In this document: positions 12,333 to 26,800 of the stretch, piece by piece
Layout: each line of letters begins with the position of its first letter
Numbering within the stretch: the first letter of the stretch is position 1
NCBI RefSeq assembly: GCF_030445035.2
Contig: NC_080694.1
Coordinates: 69,393,147 to 69,457,146, forward strand
Reading direction: 5' to 3'
DNA: 64,000 nucleotides
Source: Dasypus novemcinctus
Lineage: Eukaryota > Chordata > Mammalia > Cingulata > Dasypodidae
The notes under the pieces: generated by a model
What the model was told of the DNA's origin: nothing
Database searches by the model: none
Seen by the model: only the letters and a program-made list of their open reading frames with translations
Program-made: the position numbers and the translations under genes

Positions 12333-15300
12333 TAGTGGCAGCGAGGGGAGGAGGTTGGGGTGATTCCAGGTTCTTGGACCTGAATGTAGTTTAGGAAATG
12401 CACTACCACCTGGTGCCTGTGGGAGGATATGATGGCATGATTCTAGCTTCTCCTTCTTGGTTGTAGTTTAGGAAACACGCTCCAACCTGGTTTCCATGGG
12501 AGAAGGAGAATGGAGTCATTCCAGGTTTCAATTCCTTGACGTAGTTCAGGAAACACTCACACCTGCTGACCATGGTGGGAAGAAAGGATGCTTCCAGGTT
12601 CCACTTCCTGGATCTAGTTAAGGAAGTGTGCACCCACCTAGTGCCCATGGGGGGAGTAGGATGGGGTGAGCCCAAGTTACACTTCCTGTGTATAGTTTAG
12701 GAAACATGCTCCCACCTGTTGCCAGTGGGTGTAGTAGGATTTAGTGGTTCCAGGTTATACTTCCTGGATGTAGTAAGGAAATAAATTCCCAACTGGTGAC
12801 TTTGTGGGGAGGAGTTTGGGTAATTCCATGTTCCATTTCCTGTGTGTAGTTAAGAAATACACCCCCGCCTGATGCCCATAGGGAGAGGAAGTTGGGATGA
12901 TTCCAAGTTCCACTTCCTGGATGTAGTTTAGGAAAGACATTCTTATGTGGTGCCCATGGGGCAAGGAGGGTAGGGTGATTCTAGACACCACTTCCTCGAT
13001 GTAGTTTAGGAGACATGCTCACAGCTGCTCTCGATGTGGGAAGAGGATTGATTCATTTCAGGTTCAAATTCCTGGATGTTATTCAGGGAACACACTCTCA
13101 CCTCGTTCCCAGGGGTGGCTGGGGAGGATCAGGTGATTCTATGTTCTACTTCCTGGTTGTAATTTAGGAACCTTGCACACACCTGGTGTGGGTGGTGGGA
13201 TTAGTATGGTGTGATTCCAGCTTTCCCTTCCTGGATGTCGTTTGGAAATAGGCTCCCACCATGACCTTGGGGAGAGCAGGATAGGGGGATTCCATGTTCT
13301 ACTTCCTGGATGTAGCTGATGAGACACGCATCTACCTGGTGCTCATGAGGAGGAGGATAGGTTGATTCCAGGTTTCACTTCCTGGTTGTAATTTATGTAA
13401 AACGCTTCCACCTGGTTCCCGAGGGTGTGGGGAATGAGGGTTGGGTGATTCCAGGTTCCAACTCCTGGATGTAGTTTAGGAAATTCACTCCCACCTGGTG
13501 TCAGTGGAAGGAAGAGGATGGGGTGATTTCACGTTTCAGTACCTGGATGTAGTCTATTAAAAACACTACAACCTGGTGCCCTTGGAGGACCAGAAAGAGG
13601 ATGGCCTGATTCCAGATTCCTCTTCCTGGATGTAGTTTAGGAAACATGCTTGCCATGGGGGAAGGAGGGTGGAATGATTCCGGTTTCACTTCCTTGATTT
13701 AGTTCTGGAAACACACCCACAACTGCTGCAAATTGGGGGAGGAAGAAGGGTTATTCCAGATTCCACTTTTATGCTGTATTTTATGAAACACGCTCACACC
13801 TAGTGTCCATGGGGGAAGAGCGATATGGGATTCCATGCACCACCTCCTGGGTGTAGTTTAGGAGACATGTTCCCAATTCTTGCCCATGGGGAGGAGGACA
13901 GGTTGATTCCAGGTTTCACTTCCTTGATCTAGTTAAGGAAGCAGGCACACACCTCGTGTCTGTGGAGGGAGAAGGATTGGCTGAATCCAGGTTCCACTTC
14001 CTGTATGTAACTTAGGAAATAGGCTCCCACCTGGTGACAGTGGGGAGAGGAGAATGGGTGATTCCAAGTTCCACATACTGGATGTAGTTTAGGAGACACG
14101 CTCCCATCTGGTTCCCTGTGGGAAGGAGGATGGGTTGATTCCAGGTTTCACTTCCTGGATGTAATTTAGGAAACAGGCTCCCATCTGGTCACTGTGGGGA
14201 GAGGTGATTCCATGTTCCACTTACTGGTGGTAGTTTAGGAAACACGCTCCATCTTGGTGCCCCTTGTGGGAGGATGATGGGATGATTCTAGGTTCCACTT
14301 CTTGGTTACAGATTATTAAACATGCACCATTCTGATGCCAGTGCTTGGAAGAGGATGAGATCATTCCAGGATCTATACCCTGTATGTAGTTTAGGACATA
14401 TGCTCCAAACTGTGTCCTGTGAATAGGAGGTCAGGTTGATTCTAGGTTTCACTTCCTGGATGTAATGTAGGAAACACACTCCCAACTGGTTCCTTGGGTG
14501 AAGTTAGGATGATTGGTGATTTCAGGTTCCAACTCTTGGATATAGTTCTGGAATGATGCTCCCACCTGGTGCCAGTCTGGGGAAGAGGATGGGGTGATTC
14601 CAGGTTCAGTAACTGGATGTGTTTTATGAAATATGCTACCATCTGGTGCATGTGGGAGGAGGAGGATGAAGTCATTCCTGTTTTCACTACCTTGAAGTAG
14701 TTCAGGATACACTCTACCACCTGTTGACCATGGGGGAAGGAAGAAGAGGTGATTCCAGGTAACTTTTTCTGGAGCTGGTTAAGAAAGTAGGCACCCACCA
14801 AGTGTCCATGGGGCTAGAATATTGGTGTGATTCCATGTTCCACTTTCTGGCTATAGTTTAGGAAATATGCTCCCACTTGGTGCCCATGGGGGAATTAGGA
14901 TGGTTCCTAATTAGGTGATTCCAGTTTCCACTTCCTGGATGTAGTTAGGAAACACATTCCCAACTGGTGACCTTGGTGGGAGGAGTTTGGTGTGATTTCA
15001 TGTTCCAATTCCTGTCTGCAGTTAGGAAACATGTTCCCACCTGAAGCCTGTGGGGGAAGTAGGTTGGAATGATTCCAGGCTCTGCTTTCTGGATGTATTT
15101 TAGGAGACAGTTCCCACCTGGTGAGCACAGAGAGGAGAAAGGGTTGATTCCAGGTCACACTTCTTGGATGCAATTTAGGAAACAGGCTACCACCTGGTGA
15201 CTGTGGGGGAAGAAGGATGGGGTGATTCAATGTTCCACTTCCTGATATGGTTTAGGAAATATGCTCCTTCCTGGTGCCAGTGGGGGAGGAGGATGGGGTA

Positions 15301-17320
15301 CATCCATGTTCCACATCCTGGATGTAGTTTAGGAAGCAAGGTCCCAGCTGATGTCTGTTTGGGAAGAGGATTGGGTGATTCCATGTTCCACTTTCTGGAT
15401 GTAGTTTAGGAAACCATGTTCCCAGAGTGGGAGGAGGACGATTGAGTGATTCTAGGTTCCAACTCCAGGGTATGATTCTCGAACGACACTCACACCTGGC
15501 ACCAATTGGGGGAAGAGGATGGGGTGATTCCTGGTTTCAGGACCTGGATGTGGTTTATGAAAAATGTTACCACCTGGTGCATGTTGGACGAGGAGGATAG
15601 AGTCATTCCAGGTTTCACTACCTTGAAGTAGTTCAGGAAACACTCTACCACCTGTTGACCATGGGGGAAGGAAGAAGAGGTGATTCCAGGTACCATTTTC
15701 CGGATCTAGTTAAGGAGGCATGCACCCACCTAGTGCCCAAAAGGGTAGGAGTTTGGGGCAATTCCATGTTCCACTTTCTGGCTGTCGTTTAGGAAACACG
15801 CTCCCACCTGGTGCCCATGGGGGAAGTCGGTTGGGGTGATTTCAGTCTCCAATTCCTTGATGGAATTTAGGAGACATGCTACCACCTGGTGCCCATGGGG
15901 AGGAGGACAGGTTGATTCCAGATTTCACTTCCTGGATGTAATTTAGGAAACACGAACCCTCCTGGTGTCTGTGGGTGGAGGAGGATTGGGTGAGTTCAGG
16001 TTCCAGTTCCTAGAAGTAGTTTAGGAGACATGCTCCCAGCTGGTGTCTATGTGGGAAGAGGATTTGTTGATTCCAGTTTCCAACTCCTAGATATAGTTTT
16101 GGAATGAAGCGCCCACCTGGTGGCAGTGGAGGGAGGGGGATGGGGTGATTCCAGTTTCTACTCCCTGGATGTACTTTAGAAATATGCTTCCTCCAGTTTC
16201 CATGGGTGGAGGAGAATGGGGTTATTCAAGTTCCACTTCCTGGTTTACTTTTAGGAGAAACACTCCCACATGGTACTAGTGAGGGACATATGAAGGGGTG
16301 ATTCCAGGTTCTACTTCCTTGATATAGTTTAGGAAACACACTCCTGCCTGGTGCAAGTGGGAGAAGGAGGATGGAGAGAATTCACCTTCCACTTCCCTGG
16401 TGTACTTTAGGAAATGCTTCCACCTGCTAAAATTGGTTGAAGGAGGTTTAGCAGATACTAGGTTCCACTTTGGGATGTAGAATAGGAAACACGCTCCCAC
16501 CTGGCGACCATGGGGAGAGGAGGATGGCATGATTCCAGGTTCCATATCCAGGATGCTGTTCAGGAGACATGCTCTAACCTGGCTCCCGTGGGGAAGAGGA
16601 AGGGGTGATTCCAGGTTCCAGTACCTGGATATAGTATACCTGGAGCCAGTGGGATGAGGATGATGGCATGATTCCAGCTTTCCCTTCCTCGATTTAGTTT
16701 GGGAAACATGCTTCCACCTATTGTTCAGTGGGGGAGGAGGATGGAGTGATTCCAGGTTTCATTTCCTTGATGTAGGTCAAGAAACACTCACACCTGTTGA
16801 CCTTTGGAAGAAGAGGATGGGATGATTCCATGTTCCATTTCCTGTTCTTAGTTTAGGAAACACAGCACATCTTGATGACTGCTGTGGGATGAGGATGGGG
16901 GTGATTCCAGGCTCCATATCCTGGATGTAGTTTAGGAGACTTGCATCAACCTGGTGCCCATGGGGAGGAGGTCAGGTTGATTTCACTTTCCAATTCCTGG
17001 ATATAATTCAGGAAACACCATCTCACCTAGTTCCTGGGGGTGGAGGAGAATTAGGTGATTCCACGTTCCACCTCCTAGATATAGTTTTGGTACGATGCTC
17101 TTACCTGGTGCCCTTGGGGGAAGGAGAGTGGAGTGATTCCAGGTTTCATATCCCAGGTGTAATTTATGAAACACGGCCTCACACACTGTCATTTGTGGAG
17201 GAGGTTGAGGTGATTACAGGGTCATTTCTGAGATGTAGTGAGGAAACACATTCCCTACTGGCAACGTTGGGGGGAGGAGCATGTGGTGATTCCATTCTCC
17301 ACTTCCTGGCTGTAGTTTAA
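12333..17320. repeat. Giant 78-bp minisatellite, segment 2
   Basis: Continuation of the tandem array. A multi-unit block recurs within it: the units at about 14560-14860 and 15480-15790 share the same succession of variant motifs (CACTACCTTGAAGTAGTTC, then CACCTGTTGACCATGGGGG, then TCTAGTTAAG), which shows higher-order repetition of about 0.93 kb. Confidence 0.97.
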
Positions 17321-17633
17321 CTTTTTTTTCCCCCAAATTCTACTCAATTTATTCATTTTTAAAAAAGATATTACATTAAAAAAATATGAGGTCCCCATTT
17401 ACCCCCACCACCTCCACTCCACCACTCCCCCCACAGTAACACTCTCCTCCATCATCATGTCACATCCATTGCATCTGGTGAGTACATCTCCAGGCATCGC
17501 TGCACCATATGTCCCGTGTTCCACATCATAGCCCACACTTTCCCACGTTCCATCCAGTGGGCCATGGGAGGACATACAACATCTGGCAATTGTCCCTGGG
17601 GCACCACCCAGGACAGCTCCAAGTCCCGAGAAT
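17321..17633 (-). mobile_element. 5'-truncated L1 3' end
   Basis: Antisense L1 3' end: poly(T), ATTACATTAAAAAAATATGA, then the C-rich tract (G-rich on the L1 sense strand), ending abruptly at GTCCCGAGAAT. A perfect 15-bp target duplication, CTGGCTGTAGTTTAA, lies at 17306-17320 and 17634-17648. The duplicated sequence is minisatellite, so the insertion came after array expansion. Confidence 0.95.
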
Positions 17634-20600
17634 CTGGCTGTAGTTTAAGAACCTCACTCCCACCTGATGTGAGATGTAGGATCAGGATGGGGTGATTGCA
17701 ACTTCCCATTCCTGGATGTACTTTAGGTACCACACTCACACCTGGTGTCCTTAGGGGGAGGGAAGGCGGTGATTCCAGGTTCCACTTCTTGGATGTAGTT
17801 TAGGAGACATGCTACCACCTGGTGCCAATTGGGAGGAGGATGGTTTTATTCCAGTTTGCACTTCCTGGATATAATTTAGGAACCATCTAGTTCACCAGGA
17901 TGGGGGTGGGCAGGAGACTTGAGTGATTCCAGGTTCCTCTGGATGTAGTTCCGGAATGGCAACCTCTGGATGTAGTTCTTGAATGGCTTTCCCACCTAGT
18001 GCCAGTGGGGAAGAGGATGGGGTGAATCTGGCATCCACACATGGATATAGTTTAGGAAATTTTCTCCCATTTTGTGCCAGTGGGGGAAAGTGGATGGTGT
18101 GATTAAAGGTTCCAGTACCTGGATGTAGTTTAGGAAACACAATACCACCTGGTGCCTGTGGGAGGAGGGCGATGGTGTGATTCCAGCTTCTCCTTACTGG
18201 ACTTAGTTTAGGAAACACACTTCCACCTGGTGTCCGTGGGTGGTAGAGAATGGAGTTATTCCTGGTTTCACTTCCTTGATGTAGTTCAGGAAACACACTC
18301 ATATCTGCTGACATTCGGGTAGGAAGACAGGGTAATTCCAAATTGCACTTCCTGGCTGTTGTTTAGGGAACACGCTCTCACCTCGTGTCCATGAAGGAGG
18401 TGGGATGGCATGATTCTAGGCTATACTTCCTGGATGTAGTTTAGGAGACCCAATCTAACCTGGTGGCAGTGGGGGGAGAAGAAGGGGTGAATCATGTTTC
18501 TACTTTTGGGATGTAGTTTAGAAATACACTTACTCAGGTTTTGGTGGGTGGAGGAGAATGGGGTGATTTGAGGTTCCACTTCCTGGTTTTTGTTTAGGAA
18601 ATAAATTCCCACCTGATGCTCGTGGGAGGAGGATGGGGTGAATCCATGTTCCACTTCCTTGGTGTAGGTTAGGAAAGGGTCACACGTGGTGCAACTGGTT
18701 GAAGGGGAATTGGGGGATAGTAGGTTACACTTCCTGGATGTAGTAGAGGAAGCATGCTCCCACCTGGTGAACATGGGGAGGAGGATGGGTTAATTGCAGG
18801 TTACACTTCCTGGATGAAATTTAGGAAAAAGGCTCCCACCAGGTGCCTTTGTTGTAATTCAGGAAACACACTCACACCTGCTGAATGTGCTTGGAAGATG
18901 AAGGAGTGATTGCAGGTTACATTTCCTGGATCTACTTAAGTAAGAACGCACCTACCTAGTTTCCGTGTTGGGAGGAGAATGGGGTGAGTCCAAGTTCCAC
19001 TTCCTGGATGTAGTTTAGGAGACATGCTCACACTTGGTGTCCATGGGGAGGAGGAAGGGTTGATTGCTGGATGTAATTTAGGAAACAGGCCCCCACCTTA
19101 TGATTGTGTCGAGAGGAGAATGGGGTGACTCCAGGTTCCACTTCCTGGAGGTAGTTTAGGAAACACACTCCCACTGGTTTCTTGGTGTGGCAGGAGAACG
19201 ATTGAGTGAGTCTAGGTTCCAACTCCAGGATATAGTTCTCGAATTATGCTCCCACCTAGTGCCAGTTGGGGGAATAGAAGGGGTGATTCCAGGATCCAGT
19301 ACCTAGATGTGGTTTATGGAATATGCTACTCCTGGTGCACATGGGAGGAGGATGGAGTCATTTCAGGTTTCACTACCTTGATGTAGTTCAGGAAACACAC
19401 ACTTGCTGACCATGGGGGAAGGGATGATTCCAAGTGCGATTTCCTGGATCTAGTTAAGGAAGCATGCACCCACCTAATGCCCATGGGGGTATGAAGTTGG
19501 GGTGATTCCATGTTCCACTTTCTGGCTGTAGTTTATGAAACACCTTCCCACATGGTGCCCATTGGCAAAGTAGGATGGGGTGATTCCAGGCTCCACTTTC
19601 TTGAGGTAGTTTAGGACACATGCTGCCATGTGGTACCCATGGGATGAAGGATGGGTTTATTCCAGGTTACACTTCCTGGATGTAATTTAGGAAACAGGCT
19701 CATACCTGGTGACACTGGGAAGAGGAGGATTGGGTGATTCCATATTCCACTTCCTGATGTAGTTCAGGAAACTCGCTACAACCAGGTGCCCTTGGGAGGA
19801 GGAAGATGGCATGATTCTAGGTTTCATTTCCTCTATGTGAATCACAAAATACACTCACACCTGCTTATGGGGAGAGGAAGGAGTGATTCCAGGTTCCACT
19901 TCTTGGATCTAGTTAAGGAAGCCCCCCACCTACCTAGTGTCTGTGGGGGGAGGAGGATGGGGTGAGTCCAGGTTCCACTTCCTGGATGTAGTTTAGGAAA
20001 CAGGTTCCCACATTGTTCCTGGGGGGGTGGGGTGGGGGGTGGAGAGTGCTGAGGACAGCATGATTCTAGTTTCTAATTCTTAGATATAGCTGTAGAATGA
20101 AGCTCCCACCTGGTGACAGTGAGGGGAGGATGATGGGGTGATTCCAGTTTCTACTTCCTGGATGTACTTTAGAAATACACTTCCTCCAGTTCCCGTGGAT
20201 GGAGGAGAATGGGGTGATTTGAAGTTCCACTTCTTGGTTTACTTTCAGGAGACATACTCCCACCTGTTGCTCATAAGGGACATATGATGGGTTGATTCCA
20301 GGTTTCATTTCCTGGATAGAGTTTAGGAAACACACTCTCACTTGGTGCAAGTTGAAGAAGGAGGATGGGGTGAAACAAAGTTCCACTTCCTTCATGTAGT
20401 TTAGGAAACACTCCTACCTGGTGCAATTGGTTGAAGGGAGATGGGCAGATAATAGGCTCTTCCTGGATGTAGTATAGGAAACACGGTCCCACATGGTGAC
20501 CACGGGGAAAAGAGGATGGGGTGATTCTAGGCTCCATATCCAGGATGTAGTTCAGGAGACACACTCCTACATGGTTCCTGTGGGGAACAGGATGGGGTGA

Positions 20601-21055
20601 TTCCATGTTCCAGTAACTAGACATAGTTTAGGAAACACGATACACCTGGTGCGCTTGGGAGGAGGAGGATGGAATGATCCAACTTTTCCCTCCCGGATGT
20701 AGTTAAGGAATCATGCTGCCACCTTTTGTCATGGGGGGAGGATTATGGATGGTTCCAAGTCTCACTTTTTTGAGTTAGTTCAGGAAACACACTTACACCT
20801 GCTGACCATTGAGGGAAGAAGAAGGGGTGATTCCACTTCCTTGCTGTTGTTTAGGAAACACGCCCTCACCTGGTGCTCATGGGGGAAGTAGGATGGGGTA
20901 ATTCCAGGCTTCACTTTCTGGATGTTGTTTAGAAAAGATGCTCTCACCTGGTGCCCATGGGGAGGACAGTTTGACTCCAGGTTTAACTTCCTGAATGTAA
21001 TTTAGGAAACACTCTCTCACCTGGACACCATTGGGAGAGGAGGATGGGGTGATTC
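17634..21055. repeat. Giant 78-bp minisatellite, segment 3
   Basis: Continuation of the array up to the LTR insertion. Variant units with the marker GCAATTGGTTGAAGG occur at 18691 (one mismatch) and 20423. This marker also appears at 9317, 10791, about 16430 and 31694, always after units bearing GTTTTCGTTTAG-like and GGCATATGATGGGGTG-like variants. Confidence 0.97.
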
Positions 21056-21247
21056 TGTTGTAGAATTTGAGAGAGGTTCAATTATTTGCGTATAGAGAGG
21101 CCAGGACTCAGGAATGATTTTGAGAAGGAAAAATGGGTTATTGCCAGCCGGCTGGACGCGGGAGCTTTCTGTTTCAATCCTGAGCCCCCCAAACAAGACT
21201 CCTGAGTCCCTTTTATACAGAGAAGAAAGACCAAATGGTTCTTTTTT
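21056..21247 (-). mobile_element. ERV solo LTR, 3' portion (R/U5 side), split by L1
   Basis: On the minus strand the LTR runs from 31108 to 21056, starting TGATGTGGGC and ending TTCTACAACA (TG...CA). The 4-bp duplication ATTC lies at 21052-21055 and 31109-31112, inside a minisatellite unit. A 4-bp duplication fits ERV1-type (gammaretrovirus-like) integrases. This part holds the TATA box and downstream sequence. Without the L1 the LTR is about 480 bp. No internal retroviral genes are present, so it is a solo LTR. Confidence 0.85.
21211..21217 (-). promoter_or_regulatory. LTR TATA box
   Basis: Minus-strand TATAAAA within CTGTATAAAAGGGACTC. The 9-kb L1 is inserted about 30 bp upstream, separating the TATA box from the rest of the LTR U3. 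Confidence 0.65.
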
Positions 21248-23805
21248 TTTTTTTTTAAAATATTTATTATTATTATTATTTTTTAATTACATTAAAAAAA
21301 ATATATGAGGTCCCATTCAACCCCACCGCCCCCGCCCCCCACTCCCACCACAGCAACACTCTCTCCCATCATCGTGATACATCCATTGCACCTGGTAAGT
21401 TCATCTCTGAACATCACTGCACCCCATAGTCAATGGTCCACATCATAGCCCAGACTCTCTCACGTTCCATCCAGTGGGCCCTGGGGGAATCTACAGTGTC
21501 CCGTAATTGTCCGTGAAGCACTATCCAGGACAACTCCACGTCCCGAAAACGCCTCCACATCTCATCTCTTCCTCCCGTTCCCCACACCCAGCAGCCCCCA
21601 TGGCTACCGTTCCCACACCCATTCCACATTTTCTCTGTGGACATTGGATTGGTTGTGTCCATTGCACACCTATGTCAAGTGAGGGCTTAGATTCCACATG
21701 GGTACTGGATGCACTCTTCCCGCTTCTAGTTGTAGACACTCTAGGCTCCATGTTGTGGTGGTTGACCTTCTTCAACTCCATGTTAGCTGAGTGGAGTAAG
21801 TCCAATAAGTCAAAGTGTAGGAGCTGAAGTCTGTTGAGGCTCTGGGCCTGGGTGTCATATTATCAGTCCAGAGATTCAAATCCCCTACATATATCTTAAA
21901 CCCAGCACCAACTACAATTCCAATAAAGTAGCATGCAAGTCTTGTGAAAAGAGATCCCCTCTGAGTCCATTTCCATCACGCAGAAACACCAGCTCCAAAG
22001 AAGGGCCATCTGTCATGGCAGTGAACCCCTTCTGCCATGACCATAGAACCCGTGGGTCTCTTTATCCCTCAAAAGAACCAATACCTGGGGTTGTATCTAC
22101 CTTATCTGTCTCTTAGACTCTGTTCAGTTGTACATAGGGGTATTCCTTCTGACAACCTCCAGACTCTTTTTTAGAGACTCACAGCCTTATAATCTCATTT
22201 CTCCTTTCCATTTCCCCCTTACATTAGGTCAAACCGCTTCCCGAAGTCATGTTATTATATGTAGATAGGTATATTCTGCTGTTCCGCATTGAATCTTTAA
22301 TTCAAGGTCATTTTCTAGTTGCTTCTTCAGCTGGTATGTGGTAGTGATCCCTCGGTGCCAGGGAGGCTCATCCCCGGGTGTCGTGTCCCACGCTGGGGGG
22401 AATGCATCACATCTACACGCTGAGTTTGGCTGTGAGAGTGGCCACATTTGAGTAACATGAAGGCTGTCAGGAGGAAACCCCCAGGCACAATGCTACTCTA
22501 GGCCTTGTTCTTATTGCAGGTGCATAGGCTCAAAAGTGTAGCCATTAGTATCAAGAGCCCACTGTTGGGCCCTCCTTCCTTCCTGGTTCTTGCCATTGCA
22601 CCTGGAGGATTGCCGCTGCTCTCCCAGGGCCCACAACAGTGACCCCCCAGCCAGGAGCCCAGTACCCCCCCAGCTGTTGTTTTTAATTGTTTCCACTATG
22701 AGTATATATAGATATTACCATATACCCTGGGCATATGCCCTGTATAACTCCCTGTCAACCATATATATCCTGTCAATAACATCCCATATCAGTATTCCTC
22801 CGCTGCCATTGTTGAACCACTCTGTGATCCAAAACTTCCCGTAAAGTGAATCCCAACATAATGTCAGCTTCAGAAGAGTCTTAGATCACCAAAATTCATA
22901 TATACAATATACAGTATTTCCCCAGATCCACCATAAAACCCCTTCCCTTCCACAGCAATAATCCTTCAACTTATCCACATCATATTCCCTGAAACTGATG
23001 CACAGATTCCGAAACTACAGCTTTCAAACAAGGTAACATCTGTGCTCACTATGTGGTCCATACTTTAGGTTGTACAGTTTTCTAAATTTTTTAGTTATCC
23101 TATGTTTTGTCTTATGGTTTTCATTATTAGTCTGTCATCCCCTATATGTTTTTGGTGTAATATTAGCTATTTTATATTCATCCTCGTGTACTCTCACATA
23201 ACTCCTCTTTTGCCCCCTTATTTACCTTTGTTCCATCCATTGCACGTCCACTTTCCCCTCCCCTTAGGGCCCACAACGCCTGCCAATCTAATGCCCTGGG
23301 AGCCGTCCTTTCTCACGAGAGATACAGTTCTCTCTATTCGACGGCATTAGTCTTCCCCAGGATATGGGTCCACCCCACCCAATGGTAGAACCCACCTTGG
23401 CAAAATGAGCCTTCAGCTATTCCCTCCGGAGTCCTCCCGCATCAGACCATACCCCCTGAGCGTCCTAACCAGGTAACCCTCCTACTTATACTTTGATACG
23501 TTTTACTCAACATTTAGTTCTCAATGAACTTCTGGCACTCTCCCATGTTTGTATGTTGCCCCTCCCTCCCACCTATTTCTTGGACCATATTACCCCTCTT
23601 CCCATCCCCAGCCCCCCTCAAACCCAGAAAACCCCACCCGAAGGTAACCCCTTGCCCCCATTTTGTCCCTTCTTTGTGCTCATACTTACCCCCAGCTCAT
23701 CACAGATTCCACCCCTACAGACATTAACTCACAGCCTTCCTCCACCCCCCGATTTCCAGTAAGCCACTTTTCCAGACTCTAGCTCTCTGAGGCAGTTAAC
23801 TTATT
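21248..23805 (-). other. L1 3' UTR (about 2.5 kb)
   Basis: Everything between the ORF2 stop and the poly(A). It contains no long ORF. Near the 3' end it has a C-rich tract on the plus strand (21315-21360), G-rich on the L1 strand, comparable to the G-rich polypurine tract of other mammalian L1 3' UTRs. The 3' half is colinear with the separate insertion at 53175-54786, and the last 0.3-0.5 kb is shared with the insertions at 6495, 11419, 17321 and 30224. It is therefore a real family UTR and not unrelated sequence. The human L1 3' UTR is about 0.2 kb. Confidence 0.85.
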
Positions 23806-26800
23806 TCATATCATTGAGGTCATATAGTATTTGTCCTTCAATGCCTGGGTTGCTTCACTCAACATAAGATTCTCAAGGTTCATCCATGTTATCACGTGCG
23901 ATTGTAGTGTATTGGTTCTTACAGCTGAGTAGTATTCCATTGTGTGTATATACCACATTTTATTGATCCACTCATCTGTTGATGGACTTTTGGATTGATT
24001 CCAACTTTTGGCGATGGTGAACAATGCTGCTATGAACATTGGTGTACATATATCGGTTTGTGTCCTTGTTTTCAGATCTGATGGGTATATACCCAGCAGT
24101 GGTATTGCTGGGTCATATGGCAAATCTATGGATAATTTTTTGAGAAACTGCCAAACTGTCCTCCAGAATGGTTGGATCCTTCTGCATTCCCACCAGCAAT
24201 GGATGAGTGTTCCCCTTTCTTCACATCCTCTCCAGCATTTGTATTCTACTGTTTTTTTCATGGCTGCCAATCTTATGGGAGTAAGATGGTATCTCATTGT
24301 AGTTTTGATTTGCATTTCCCTGATAGCTAGGGATTTGGAGCATTTTTTCATGTGCTTTTTAGCCATTTGTATTTCTTCTTTGGAGAGGTGTCTGTTTAAA
24401 TCTTTTTCCCATTTTTTAAATGGGTTGTTTATCTTTTTGTTTTCGAGATCTATGAGTTCTTTATATATGCAAGTTATAAGTCTCTTATCAGATATATGGT
24501 TGCCAAATATTTTCTCCCATTGTGTGGGTTCCCTTTTACTTTCTTGACAAACTCCTTTGAGGTGCAGAAGGCTTTAATTTTGAGGTAGTCCCATTTATCT
24601 ATTTGTTCTTTTGCTGCTCGTGCTTTTGGTGTGATATTCATGAAGCCATTTCCTATTACAAGGTCCTGTAGATGTTTCCCTACACTGCTTTCCAAGGTCT
24701 TTATGGTCTTGGCTCTTATATTTAGGTCTTTGATCCATCTTGAGTTGATCTTTGTATAAGGTGTGAGATGGTAATCCTCTTTCATTCTTCTACATATAGC
24801 TATCCAGTTCTCCAGGCACCATTTGTTGAATAGGCCATTCTCTCCCAGTTGAGAGGGTTTGGTGGCTTTATCGAATATTATATGGCTATATACATGAGGT
24901 TCTATATCTGAACTTTCAATTCGATTCCATTGGTCTGTGTGTCTCTCCTTATGCCAGTACCATGCTGTTTTCACTACTGTAGCTTTGTAGTATGTTTTGA
25001 AGTCAGGAAGTGTGATTCCTCCTATTTCGTTTTTCTTTTTCAATATGTCTTTGGCTATTCGGGGCCTCTTTTTATTCCAAATAAATTTCATAGTTAGTTT
25101 TTCTAGTTCCTTAAAGAAGGCTGTGTTGATTTTTATTGGGATTGCGTTGAATGTGTAGATCAGTTTTGGTAGGATAGACATCTTAATAATATTCAGTCTT
25201 CCTATCCATGAACAGGGAATATTCTTCCATTTATTTAGGTCTTCTTTGATTTCCTTGAACAATCTTGTATAGTTCTCGATGTATAAGTTTTTTACCTCTT
25301 TAGTTAAATTTATTCCTAAGTATTTGATTTTTTTATTTACTATTGTGAATGGTATTTGTTTCTTGATTTCCTCCTGATCTTGCTCATTATTGGTGTATAG
25401 AAATGCTACTGATTTTTGCGCATTGATCTTATAACCTGCGACTTTGCTAAACTCATTTATGAGTTCTAGGAGCTTTGTTGTAGATCTCTCAGGGTTTTCT
25501 ATATATAGGATCATGTCATCTGCAAATAATGAAATTTTGACTTCTTCCCTTCCAATTTGAATGCCTTTTATATCTGGTTCTTGTCTCAGTGCTCGAGCCA
25601 GTACTTCCAAGACAATGTTAAATAGGAGCGGAGACAATGGGCATCCTTGTCTTGTTCCTGATTTTAGAGGGAAGGATTTCAGGATTTCGCCATTGTAAAC
25701 AATGTTGGCTTTAGGTTTTTCATATATACTCTTTATCATGTTCAAAAAGTTTCCTTGTATTCCGATCTTTTGGAGTGTTTTTATCAGGAAGGGGTGCTGT
25801 ATTTTGTCAAATGCCTTTTCTGCATCTATAGATATAATCATGTGGTTTTTTTCTCTCAATCTGTTTATATGGTGTATTACATTGATTGATTTTCTTATGT
25901 TGAACCATCCTTGCATACCTGGAAGAAATCCCACTTGGTCATGGTGTATAATTCGTTTAATGTGTTGTTGAATACGATTAGCAAGTATTTTGTTAAGTAT
26001 TTTTGCATCTAGGTTCATTAGAGAAATTGGTCTGTAATTTTCCTTTCTTGTGGTGTCTTTGTTTGGCTTTGGTACTAGGGTAATGTTGGCATCATAGAAG
26101 GAATTAGGCAGTGTTCCTTCTGTTTCGATTTTTTGGAATAGTTTCAACAGGATTGGTGTTAGTTCTTTCCGGAATGTTTTGTAGAATTCACCTGTGAAGC
26201 CGTCTGGCCCTGGGCTCTTCTTAGTTGGGAGATTTTTAATGACTGATTCTATCTCTTTGCTTGTGATTGGTTTGTTAAGATCATCAATTTCTTCTTTTGT
26301 CAGTATGGGCTGCTTATGTATTTCTAGGAATTTGTCCATTTCCTCTAAATTGTCATTTTTGTTGGAATATAGTTTTTCAAAGTATCCTCTTATGATAGTC
26401 TTTATTTCTGTGGGGTCAGTGGTGATTTCACCTTTCTCATTTCTTATTTTGTGTATTTGCATCTTTTCTCTTTTTTTCTTTGTTAGTCTCGCTAAAGGTT
26501 TGTCAATTTTGTTGATCTTCTCAAAAAACCAGCTCTTGGTCTTGTTTATTTTTTCAAGTGCTTTCTTATTTTCTATTTCATTTAGTTCTGCTCTTATCTT
26601 TGTTATTTCCTTCCTTCTTTTTCCTGTTGGGTTACTTTGTTGTTGTTTTTCTAATTCCTTCAAAGGTGCAGTTTATTCTTCAATTTCTGCTCTTTCTTCT
26701 TTTTTGATATATGAATTTATGGCTATAAATTTCCCTCTCAGTACCGCTTTTGCTGCATCCCATAAATTTTGGTATGTTGTGTTATCATTATCATTTGTTT

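Noticed and set aside
21248-23805. Independent gene in the long stretch after L1 ORF2
   Set aside because: No long open frame, and the sequence is shared with other L1 3' ends in the window, so it is UTR.
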